From NCBI RefSeq assembly GCF_003576315.1, contig NZ_QWFZ01000003.1:310001-374000 (forward strand): a DNA stretch of 64,000 bases, read 5' to 3'. Within the stretch, counting starts at the first letter, position 1, and the number at the start of each line of letters is the position of its first letter. A model generated the notes under the pieces. That model was given only the letters and a program-made list of their open reading frames with translations. It did no database searches and was not told the origin of the DNA. The stretch is from Henriciella mobilis. GTDB lineage: Bacteria > Pseudomonadota > Alphaproteobacteria > Caulobacterales > Hyphomonadaceae. Position numbers and translations under genes: made by a program. Shown here one piece after another: positions 43,455-50,627 of this stretch.

Positions 43455-44513
43455 TCAGGGCTGGAAATTGTTCTCGCCCGGGGCTTGTGCGTCGGGATCA
43501 GCACGCCGGACGATTGACGAGACAAGCGGCGTGAATTCACGCCAGTCATATTCGGTCAGCTTGAAGGCCCAGCCCTCGGCCCGGTCATTGATGGTCTGGG
43601 CCCGGCGGGCGCCCTCGCCTGCCTCAACCGCCCTCAGCGTCACCCAGAAGCCATCCGGTTCGCGCCAGGCGCGCAGGTCGATCTCGAGCCCGTCATGGGT
43701 CTCGGTAATGTGGCGCGCGACCGGCCGGCTCGTCAGTTCACTCGCGGGCTTCACGTCAATCGGCGTCAGCCTGGATATGGCAAGCGCTGGCGTCGAAGCG
43801 GCAAGGCGGCTGCGCAGCCGGTCATTCTGGTAAGGCGGCGCTGGCGAGAAACTCCGCGCGCCGCTACCGGGCGACCGGGTGAGATAGAGGCTGGTGCGCG
43901 TCGAATCCGTGAGCCGGACAGCCGAGATGGCCGACGGGTCGATATCGATGATATCCAGGTCCAGCCAGGCCTCGCGCGTATAGAGCGGCGGCAGGTCTCC
44001 CTCGACGCGGAACGACACGTTCTCACCCGGTTCGCGCGCATAGAGAAACTCGTTTCGCCGGCCGGTTATGATCTCTGCCGTTTTCGATCCGTTGGTGGCA
44101 AACACCTCGATCAGGACGCCATTGCCGCCGTCACGCGGGTCGCCGAGCCCGATGCGGCCAAACCGGTCGGGATCGGAGGTGCGCCGTTCCCCCCATGTCA
44201 TCGTTTCGAGGCCTTCAGCCAGCGTGGTCAGCCGGTCCTCGCGCACCGGATAGCCTCCCGTCTCGGCCATCACCCACTGCCCGTTCCGCTGTTCCAGCGT
44301 GTAGCTCAGCTCGTCCATCGTGAAACGGATCGCGCCTGTATCGCTGCGCACGGCGGAGAAATTCTTCAACACCGGCTCTCCGGTGCGCGGGCTGGTATCA
44401 TTCTCGGACGGCGCAAACAGGCTCATCAAGAGCAGGAAAATCCACAGTCCGGCCGCGATGATGGAGAGGACCTCAATCGTCCTGCGTCTGCGTGTGTCGA
44501 GGGTTGCGCTCAT
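43455..44513 (-). CDS. DUF4340 protein of a Gld-type ABC operon
   Basis: About 352 residues. One N-terminal helix (TIEVLSIIAAGLWIFLLLMSLF) anchors a periplasmic beta-rich DUF4340 domain: GEPVLKNFSAVRSDTGAIRFTM, YTLEQRNGQWVMAETGGYPV, DRFGRIGLGDP and LYAREPGENVSFRVEGDLPPL. DUF4340 proteins regularly close operons of GldA/GldF/GldG type. The start overlaps the upstream GldG stop by ATGA. The partner role is unknown; it may be a periplasmic sensor or substrate-handling subunit. Confidence 0.82.
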   Translation of the reverse strand: MSATLDTRRRRTIEVLSIIAAGLWIFLLLMSLFAPSENDTSPRTGEPVLKNFSAVRSDTGAIRFTMDELSYTLEQRNGQWVMAETGGYPVREDRLTTLAEGLETMTWGERRTSDPDRFGRIGLGDPRDGGNGVLIEVFATNGSKTAEIITGRRNEFLYAREPGENVSFRVEGDLPPLYTREAWLDLDIIDIDPSAISAVRLTDSTRTSLYLTRSPGSGARSFSPAPPYQNDRLRSRLAASTPALAISRLTPIDVKPASELTSRPVARHITETHDGLEIDLRAWREPDGFWVTLRAVEAGEGARRAQTINDRAEGWAFKLTEYDWREFTPLVSSIVRRADPDAQAPGENNFQP

Positions 44514-46399
44514 GCGATCCCCCTCTGCCTGCGGCGCCACCAGACAAGGCCAGCAAGCAACGCGACAAGGATCGGCCCGCCAAAGATGTTGATGAATTTC
44601 AGCCAGCCTTCGAGCCCGTCAATCTCGCGGCGGAAATCACGCTCGATGGCCCGAAGTCGAGAGCGCGTGTCGATAATGTCCTGGCGCAGGCGGGCCAGTT
44701 CGAGGCGCTCATCCTCGGTCAGTGTGGCTTCGATATCGCCGCTGAAAAAGCCATCTGAAGTTCCCCGCTGCTGAAGCTGCTCCAGACGGCTCTGCGACTC
44801 GACCAGCTTGTCTTCGAGCCGCGCCTGTTCATCGAAAAAGCGCTCCTGGGCATCGTCCCGCATGGCCTCGACCCGTGTCATCGGCCGGCGCGACGATGCC
44901 CGCGCACGAAGGCTGAGCAGGCCCGCATCGCCCGACAGCACATCCAGCGCGTTCATCAGGAAGGCACCATTGTCAGCGAACGCCGTCGCCGAACTGAGAT
45001 TAACATACAGGCCGTCATCCACCATGTCGGCATCGGAGACGACCAGGATTTCAGCGTCGCGCTCGCTGCTGGAAACGTGCGGCAGTGCCTCTTCCGCTGC
45101 CGCGCGCGCAAGTTCCGCGAGCACCGGGTCGTCAGGCATGTCCGGCTCGGGACGCCCATCCGCAAAGACAGAGACAAGGGCACCGTGGACACGCACAGCC
45201 AGCGGCACCGCCTCACCGAGCGGCGAATAGAGCTGCAGGGTCTCCGGCGCAGACAGGTCGGTTACGGCTTCATCGGCGGGGATCCAGGATGGCGCCGGCC
45301 CTGTCTGGATGAGCACCTCCTTGTCGATCGGCGACTCCGCATCAAGCAGCAGGCCGCCCGGCGCGCCGAAATTCACAGACCGCGACAGGTCTGCCGTGAT
45401 CAGGCTGCGCGTCGGCATGAGCGAGGGCGTTGCAGACAGGTAGAGCGGGTGCCGGATGACATTGGTCCGCCCCTCGCCGGCGGGCGCCTGGATAGGCAGC
45501 GCGCTTTCAGTATCGGCAAGCGCTTCCTCGGAGAGGTGCAGGCCCCAGACATCGCCAAACGGGCCAAGGTCGGAGCGGACCTGCCGGCCGGCCATGCTGG
45601 CAAGGTCGCTTCCGCGCGAGGTCTTCGCGGCCGCGTCCACGAGAATGATGGCCCGGCCCTTTCGGAGGATGAACTGGTCGACCAGCCACAGCTGCCAGTC
45701 ATTCATCTCGGGCGGATGCACCATCATCAGCACATCCATGTCCTCCGGAAGGGAGAAGAAGTCCTCGTCTATCGGCTCAAGCTCATAGCCCTTGGCCAGT
45801 TCCTGCAGGAAAGTATAGCCGCCCGTGTCGCCCGTGCCGCTCATGCCCTGAAGGGTCGACAGGACGCCGACCTTGGGCGGCTCGGGCCGGTTGAGCCGGG
45901 CGATCATGCGCGTCAGGTCATATTCGAGCGTTTCTTCCTGCTCGGGCGCGAGGAACGGGATGACACGCTGGTCATCGACCGTGTTCTGACCGATGAGGCC
46001 GAAATAGAGCGGGTCGCCACTGTCGGAATTCACCGCCGTGATGCCCGCCGCCAGAGCCTCGTCCTCGGCTTCGGAGAAGGGCTCGGGGTCGATCTCGCGG
46101 ATACGCAGGTCCGGCCCGGCGACGGCCTTGTAGGCATCCAGCAGCTCGCGCACGCGGGTCGCATAGGCCCGAACGGCCGGGAACTCCTGGCCGACGCGGC
46201 GCGTGTAGACAAAGGTAAGGTCCACCGGTTCCTCAAGCTCGGTGAGAACCGACTTTGTGCCCTTCGACAGGGTGAACAGGCTGTTCTCCGTGAAGTCGAT
46301 GCGCGCGGTCCTGAGCAGCGGCTGCACGATCAGTGTCGCAGCGACGAAGATCACCGCGATCAGGGCCGTTGCGGCGGCGAGATAGGTCCGGGAACTCAT
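44510..46399 (-). CDS. GldG family ABC auxiliary protein
   Basis: About 629 residues. An N-terminal helix (TYLAAATALIAVIFVAATLIVQ) leads to the ABC-auxiliary domain: RIDFTENSLFTLSKGTKSVL, VDLTFVYTRRVGQEFP, GLIGQNTVDDQRVIPFL and VLMMVHPPEMNDWQLW. A coiled coil (residues ~510-590) and a final helix (FGGPILVALLAGLVWW) end the protein. It resembles GldG, a subunit coupled to the GldF permease. It overlaps both neighbours by 4 bp. Confidence 0.83.
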   Translation of the reverse strand: MSSRTYLAAATALIAVIFVAATLIVQPLLRTARIDFTENSLFTLSKGTKSVLTELEEPVDLTFVYTRRVGQEFPAVRAYATRVRELLDAYKAVAGPDLRIREIDPEPFSEAEDEALAAGITAVNSDSGDPLYFGLIGQNTVDDQRVIPFLAPEQEETLEYDLTRMIARLNRPEPPKVGVLSTLQGMSGTGDTGGYTFLQELAKGYELEPIDEDFFSLPEDMDVLMMVHPPEMNDWQLWLVDQFILRKGRAIILVDAAAKTSRGSDLASMAGRQVRSDLGPFGDVWGLHLSEEALADTESALPIQAPAGEGRTNVIRHPLYLSATPSLMPTRSLITADLSRSVNFGAPGGLLLDAESPIDKEVLIQTGPAPSWIPADEAVTDLSAPETLQLYSPLGEAVPLAVRVHGALVSVFADGRPEPDMPDDPVLAELARAAAEEALPHVSSSERDAEILVVSDADMVDDGLYVNLSSATAFADNGAFLMNALDVLSGDAGLLSLRARASSRRPMTRVEAMRDDAQERFFDEQARLEDKLVESQSRLEQLQQRGTSDGFFSGDIEATLTEDERLELARLRQDIIDTRSRLRAIERDFRREIDGLEGWLKFINIFGGPILVALLAGLVWWRRRQRGIA

Positions 46400-47160
46400 C
46401 GCGCTCCGCTCCGCCGCTGGCTGACCCACAAGACGTTAAGCGCAATCCAGAGCGCGATAACGCCGATGAAGTAGAGCAACGACCGCAGTTCCAGGACGCC
46501 GCGCTCGGCCGTCTCGAAATGGGTAAGGAAGGAGAAGGTCGCGACAACTTCGCCGATGCCGGTCCCCAGCGCATTGGACACAGCGCCGAGTACCATCGGC
46601 CATCCGGCCGCCGTGAAGATGAAGGCAGCGACGACGCCGACGACATAGGCGAGGACCTGGCTGGACACCAGCGAGGACACAGCCGCGCCGATCGCCAGAT
46701 AGGCGCCGGCCATGATGAGGCTCATGAAATAGGAGAGGAAAATGGCCGTATTGTCCGGCGCGCCGAGGTAATTGACGGTCAGCCACATCGGAAAGGTCAG
46801 GAGGAGCGTGACAAGCGCGACCGTCCAGGCGGCCAGAAGCTTGCCAATGGCAAGGCCGGTAATGCTGACCGGCAGCGACATGAGGAGCTCGGACGTGCCA
46901 CTGGCCGCTTCGTCCGACCAGAGCCGCATCGACAGTGCCGGCAGGAAGATCATGTACAGCCAGGGATGCCAGTAGAAGAAGGGCTCCAGGTCAGCTGCGC
47001 CGGTATCGAAGAATCGCGAGGCCTCCCATGTGAAAAAGCCGAGCATCATCAGGAAGATGGCGATGAACACATAGGCGAGCGGCGTTGCGAAATAGGCGCG
47101 CAACTCGCGCGCATAGCTTGCGTGTGCACCGGTCAGCGTGTCCTTGAACCACTGGCTCAT
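46396..47160 (-). CDS. ABC-2 type permease, GldF-like
   Basis: 254 residues and six helices. It begins MSQWFKDTLTGAHASYAREL and includes LAYVFIAIFLMMLGFF, MIFLPALSMRLWSDEAASGTSELLMSLP (the coupling segment next to the ATPase) and WLTVNYLGAPDN. This pattern matches GldF-type permeases. It overlaps the ATPase gene and the GldG gene by 4 bp each. Export of an unknown substrate, or a mechanical role, is possible. Confidence 0.87.
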   Translation of the reverse strand: MSQWFKDTLTGAHASYARELRAYFATPLAYVFIAIFLMMLGFFTWEASRFFDTGAADLEPFFYWHPWLYMIFLPALSMRLWSDEAASGTSELLMSLPVSITGLAIGKLLAAWTVALVTLLLTFPMWLTVNYLGAPDNTAIFLSYFMSLIMAGAYLAIGAAVSSLVSSQVLAYVVGVVAAFIFTAAGWPMVLGAVSNALGTGIGEVVATFSFLTHFETAERGVLELRSLLYFIGVIALWIALNVLWVSQRRSGAR

Positions 47161-47885
47161 GCAGCATCGGCCTCCGCCGTGCCCGCCAAGGTAATGAAGG
47201 TTTCCTCAAGGCCGCCCGGCGACTGGCTGGCCAGGCTTTCCGGCGTGCCATCCGCAACAATCTTGCCCCGGTCGATAATAATGGCGCGGTTGCACATGGC
47301 CGGAACCTCTTCCAGCGTATGCGTGGAAATCAGGATCGCCTTTTCGGGCGCCATGCGGGCAATCAGCGCCCGAACGGCCCGCTTCTGGACCGGATCGAGA
47401 CCGTCTGTCGGCTCGTCCAGAACAAGCACGTCAGGATCGTTGAGCAGCGCGCCCGCCAGTCCGACGCGGCGTCGATAGCCCTTGGACAGTGTCGCGTTGC
47501 GGCGCGAGGCAACATTGGCGATTCGCGCATCTGCGATCACCCGGTCGATGGCGCGCTTGCGCTCGGCCCGGTCAAGGTCATAGGCCGTCGCCATGAAATT
47601 CAGGAATTCGACCGGCGTCATGTCCGGATAGAGTGGCGCGCCTTCAGGCAGGAAGCCGAGCCGGCGCTGGGCCTCGCGCGGGGCGGTGATGATCGAGTGT
47701 CCGGAAATCAGGACATCGCCCTGGTCGGGCTCTATGACGCCGGCCACCATACGCATGGTCGTCGACTTTCCGGCGCCATTCGGACCGAGGAACCCGAGCA
47801 CTTCGCCCTTGTTCAGGCTGAATCCCACTTTGTCGACAGCGATGTGTTCGCCGAAAGACTTCACGAGATGCTTCAGTTCAAGCAT
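47157..47885 (-). CDS. ABC transporter ATPase, GldA-like
   Basis: 242 residues. Walker A GPNGAGKST is at 34-42, the Q-loop region reads LGFLPEGAPLYPDMTPVEFL, the signature is LSKGYRRRVGLAGALL and Walker B is VLVLDEPTDGLDP, followed by ILISTHTLEEV. It is the energy subunit of the four-gene operon running left to DUF4340. It is the first gene of the operon, so its promoter lies in the 357-bp gap above it. Confidence 0.93.
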   Translation of the reverse strand: MLELKHLVKSFGEHIAVDKVGFSLNKGEVLGFLGPNGAGKSTTMRMVAGVIEPDQGDVLISGHSIITAPREAQRRLGFLPEGAPLYPDMTPVEFLNFMATAYDLDRAERKRAIDRVIADARIANVASRRNATLSKGYRRRVGLAGALLNDPDVLVLDEPTDGLDPVQKRAVRALIARMAPEKAILISTHTLEEVPAMCNRAIIIDRGKIVADGTPESLASQSPGGLEETFITLAGTAEADAA

Positions 47886-48242
47886 GGCGGGACCCGCTGG
47901 CGTTCGCAGAGGACCACTGAGTAAACGTCTCGCAGGAGGCTGGCCAGAGGCTGTTTGCGCAAATCGCAGGCAGAGCGCTCAAGGTGAAGGGAATTTCACC
48001 TGCGAGAGCCTGACGCGGCTTCGATTTAAGGGAAGGATGTCGGGTATTGGTTGAACAAGCTCCCCGGGGGGCTGGGGGGGCTGATGGGTCCGGGATGCCT
48101 GCTAGACACCAACACCCGACTATTGCAAGGTGAATGTAATCGGCGGCGCTCGCAAGGCGAGAATGCGGCTAAATCCTGTTCTTCGCATTAAAAATGCGAC
48201 AGGATGAGATGGCGGTAGAAAATGGGAGCGTAATCTCACTTT
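47886..48242. other. intergenic region, 357 bp, with several structured elements
   Basis: Lies between the divergent ABC operon and DUF2794. It contains an inverted repeat AGGTGAA/TTCACCT (47982-48001), a G-rich stretch (48066-48094), the small hairpin CTCGC-AAG-GCGAG near 48148 and a palindrome (48183-48199). A minus-strand open frame covering 48120-48521 shows no family features and overlaps DUF2794, so I do not call it. Confidence 0.55.
48183..48199. promoter_or_regulatory. 17-bp palindrome upstream of DUF2794
   Basis: TCGCATT-AAA-AATGCGA, perfect 7-bp arms, 43 bp before the DUF2794 start. The size and symmetry suit a dimeric repressor such as a Fur-superfamily protein, but the regulator is unidentified. 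Confidence 0.45.
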
Positions 48243-48590
48243 ATGGGAAGCGTGACAAGACTGCAGCCCGGTCCAGCACCCAAGGTTGCCTTTCATCGAA
48301 CCGAAATGAGCCGAATCCTCGACGTTTACGGTCGAATGGTCATGTCCGGGCAGGCCAAGGACTATGCGATTGGCATGCATGCCGATCACGCCGTGTTCGC
48401 CATTTTCCGCCGGCATGCAGAAGCGCCCACCTGGCGGATCGAGAAAGTCCCGGCGCTGCGCAACCAGCAGGGCGCTTACATTGTCTATGGAAGCCAGGAC
48501 CAGGTTCTCAAGCGCGGACATGACCTCGGCCAGGTCCTTCGCGTCTTCGAAACACGGCGCTTTGAAGTGATCAACGGACGGGCAGACTGA
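48243..48590 (+). CDS. DUF2794 protein
   Basis: 115 residues with the full DUF2794 pattern: APKVAFHRTEMSRILDVYGRMVMSGQAKDYAIGM, VFAIFRRHAEAPTWRIEKVP, QGAYIVYGS and LKRGHDLGQVLRVFETR. The family is confined to alphaproteobacteria and its function is unknown. Start ATG 48243 has no obvious ribosome site. A palindrome lies 43 bp upstream. It converges on the ChrR-like gene. Confidence 0.87.
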   Translation: MGSVTRLQPGPAPKVAFHRTEMSRILDVYGRMVMSGQAKDYAIGMHADHAVFAIFRRHAEAPTWRIEKVPALRNQQGAYIVYGSQDQVLKRGHDLGQVLRVFETRRFEVINGRAD

Positions 48591-48597
48591 GCCGGCG

Positions 48598-49269
48598 CTA
48601 CCGGCCTGCCAGGCGCTGCAGGAAACCGAGAACTCCCGTGAACTTCAGCCCGCCTTCGCTGACGGCGAGCACAAGACATGGACCGTCGTCGTCGGCCACA
48701 GGCTGGTGGGTATCAGCCGGGGTCTGCCTTGCAATGTCACCGGGGCCGTAGCTTGCGCCGTCATCGCTGAATCCACCATGCAGGACGAGGCTGAACTCAT
48801 CACCATGGTGCGAGTGGCGTGGCACGGAGGCGCCAGGGTCGAGCCGATAGAGATGAGCGTGCACCGACGGGTTGCTTCCCAAGTCCAGCCGCTGGACACC
48901 GCCCGTCAGGCGTTGCCACCCTTGCGCCTCGCAGGCCTCGAGCGCCTTTTCGCGCAATGGCTCCGGCAGGTTCAGCAGCTCCTGCAGCCCCGCGCCGGCG
49001 CTTTTGGCCGCGCGCACGGTGCGGTCCTTGCCATCATCAATTGCATCAATCGCGCGCAGCGCTGATTCGAAGGCATTGGGCGACATCACGGTCGGCTCTT
49101 CGTCTTCCAGCATCGCTCCGGCAATCGCCTCTGACAGGTCGAGGTCGCGGCGGATGTCTGCGCGGATCGCCGCCTGCGTCTCGACCATGAGCGCAAAGGC
49201 CGGGCTCAAGCGGCCTGCGGCATAGGCGCTATAGAGTTCAGATACATATGGCGGTTCTGCGGATGACAC
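48598..49269 (-). CDS. ChrR-like anti-sigma factor lacking the zinc site of its N-terminal domain
   Basis: 223 residues from GTG 49269. The N-terminal ~75 residues align with the ChrR anti-sigma domain (YVSELYSAYAAGRLSPAFALMVETQ), yet the expected zinc ligands H, H-x3-C-x2-C are absent: the place of THLSLCDEC-type sequence reads TQAAIRADI and no histidine precedes it. The C-terminal cupin keeps its metal residues (PRHSHHGDEFSLVLHGG, then DTHQP). In ChrR the cupin senses singlet oxygen or peroxide. The ECF sigma gene upstream is the evident partner, with a 102-bp gap. Confidence 0.8.
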   Translation of the reverse strand: MSSAEPPYVSELYSAYAAGRLSPAFALMVETQAAIRADIRRDLDLSEAIAGAMLEDEEPTVMSPNAFESALRAIDAIDDGKDRTVRAAKSAGAGLQELLNLPEPLREKALEACEAQGWQRLTGGVQRLDLGSNPSVHAHLYRLDPGASVPRHSHHGDEFSLVLHGGFSDDGASYGPGDIARQTPADTHQPVADDDGPCLVLAVSEGGLKFTGVLGFLQRLAGR

Positions 49270-49298
49270 TTTACGGGCTCACTGACAGTCTGACGAAA

Positions 49299-49310
49299 GG
49301 CTATATAGCC
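49299..49310. promoter_or_regulatory. 12-bp palindrome between sigma factor and anti-sigma genes
   Basis: GGCTATATAGCC, fully symmetric, 30 bp before the anti-sigma start. It may be an operator or chance; no regulator is known. Confidence 0.25.
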
Positions 49311-49371
49311 GATATTGCCGAGATCGCGTTTTCGTCAAGGCTGGACGCCCCCACTTATCACACTCTTCAGC

Positions 49372-49890
49372 TTATTCGGCGTTCAGCCGGCCGCGCAATT
49401 TGTTGAAGGCAAGACGGATACGGGACTTGACCGTACCTAAGGGCAGGTCGAACGCTTCGGCTATCTCCGAATGCGAGAGGCCGTCATAGAACGCCGCCTT
49501 GAGGAGATCGAGTTGCTCATCTGGCAGCGTTGCCAGCTGCTCGCGCACGGACGCTTCGATCTGGGACCGGTTCAGCGATTCTTCCGGGGCGGCCTCCCCG
49601 GCTGGCTGCAGCATGGGTTCGTCGGGCGAAAGTTCAGGCTTGGCGGATTTGCGGAACAGGTCGATCTGCCGGTTACGGGCGATCCGGAATATCCAGGTCG
49701 AAACCGATGCCTGGCTTTCATCGAACTGGCCGGCCTTGCGCCAGACCGTCAGCATCACGTCCTGAACGACTTCTTCTGCCCCGGCGTCTTCAGCGCCCAT
49801 GCGCTTGAGATAACTCTTGAGTCGGGGCGCATAGTATTCGAACAGCCGCCCGAACGATGTCCGGCACTGTTCCTCGGCGATCCTTCGCAT
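49372..49890 (-). CDS. ECF sigma factor (RpoE/ECF11-like)
   Basis: About 172 residues from ATG 49890 (a TTG start at 49947 would add 19). Region 2 is RLFEYYAPRLKSYLKRMG, VVQDVMLTVWRKAGQFD and TWIFRIARNRQIDLFRK; region 4 is LPDEQLDLLKAAFYDGLSHSEIAEAFDLPLGTVKSRIRLAFNKLRGRL. This combination, next to a ChrR-type gene, places it with RpoE-ChrR sigma factors of the singlet-oxygen response. Whether it is controlled by the zinc-less partner is open. I see no convincing autoregulated promoter. Confidence 0.88.
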   Translation of the reverse strand: MRRIAEEQCRTSFGRLFEYYAPRLKSYLKRMGAEDAGAEEVVQDVMLTVWRKAGQFDESQASVSTWIFRIARNRQIDLFRKSAKPELSPDEPMLQPAGEAAPEESLNRSQIEASVREQLATLPDEQLDLLKAAFYDGLSHSEIAEAFDLPLGTVKSRIRLAFNKLRGRLNAE

Positions 49891-50126
49891 GCAAGCTGTA
49901 TGGATCGCACGGTCGCTACTGGCGCTATCAATTCTCGCTAAGGTCAAGACCCGTCCACGCGCTTCCGATCAACACTATACATCACATTCTGGGGGCAGTA
50001 CGCAACCTTTTGGGGCAAAAATGCTTTTCACCACACGTCATGCGTTCTGCCAAAATTCAGCCTTAACTTTCCGGCAGTTTCGACCCGTTAAATCCCTCCT
50101 GGATGTTCGAACCCAAATCAGCCCCC

Positions 50127-50627
50127 ATGATCCGCAGCACACTTACCAGCCTCTTCCTTCTCTCCGGAACCGTTGCACTGACCGCAGCCGCAGCGCCTAC
50201 GGCGATTGGCCGCTATGACGACTGGACGGTGTTCACGGAAACTGTGAACGGCGAGACCCTTTGTTATGCGGCGACAGAAGCAACCGACAAGGCGCCCAAA
50301 GCGGCTGATCACGGAGATGTGTGGTTCTTTGTGTCGAATTGGAAGTCCGGAAAGGCACGCAGCCAGCCGAGCCTGAAAGTCGGATACGAGCTGCGCGCCG
50401 ACCTGCCAGCCCGCGCCTCGGTCGGGCGGTCCGGCTGGACGTTGTACGGCGTCGGTCAGGAAGCCTTTGCCGAAGACCAGGACGATCCACGTCTCGTCTC
50501 GGCCCTGCGGCGCGGCAGCGAGCTGCGCGTCGAGGCCGTGTCCGCACGCGACACCAAGGTTTCCTACCATTTCTCCCTGTCAGGATCGGCCAACGCGATC
50601 GACAAGGCCTCGGCGCTCTGCCGTTAG
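50127..50627 (+). CDS. IalB-like (invasion-associated locus B) protein
   Basis: About 166 residues: a signal peptide (IRSTLTSLFLLSGTVALTAAAA) and the IalB domain starting GRYDDWTVFTETVNGETLCYAAT, with DVWFFVSNWKSGKARSQPSLKVGYEL and a final ALCR cysteine that should pair with the first. IalB proteins are periplasmic and lack a firmly known role. ATG 50103 would add 8 residues. Stop overlaps the convergent monooxygenase by 4 bp. Confidence 0.8.
   Translation: MIRSTLTSLFLLSGTVALTAAAAPTAIGRYDDWTVFTETVNGETLCYAATEATDKAPKAADHGDVWFFVSNWKSGKARSQPSLKVGYELRADLPARASVGRSGWTLYGVGQEAFAEDQDDPRLVSALRRGSELRVEAVSARDTKVSYHFSLSGSANAIDKASALCR

Noticed and set aside
45077-46474. 465-codon plus-strand frame opposite the GldG gene
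   Set aside because: Antisense shadow in high-GC coding DNA; the minus-strand product has clear family features.
48120-48521. Minus-strand frame of 133 codons
   Set aside because: Overlaps most of DUF2794 on the other strand, which has strong family support.
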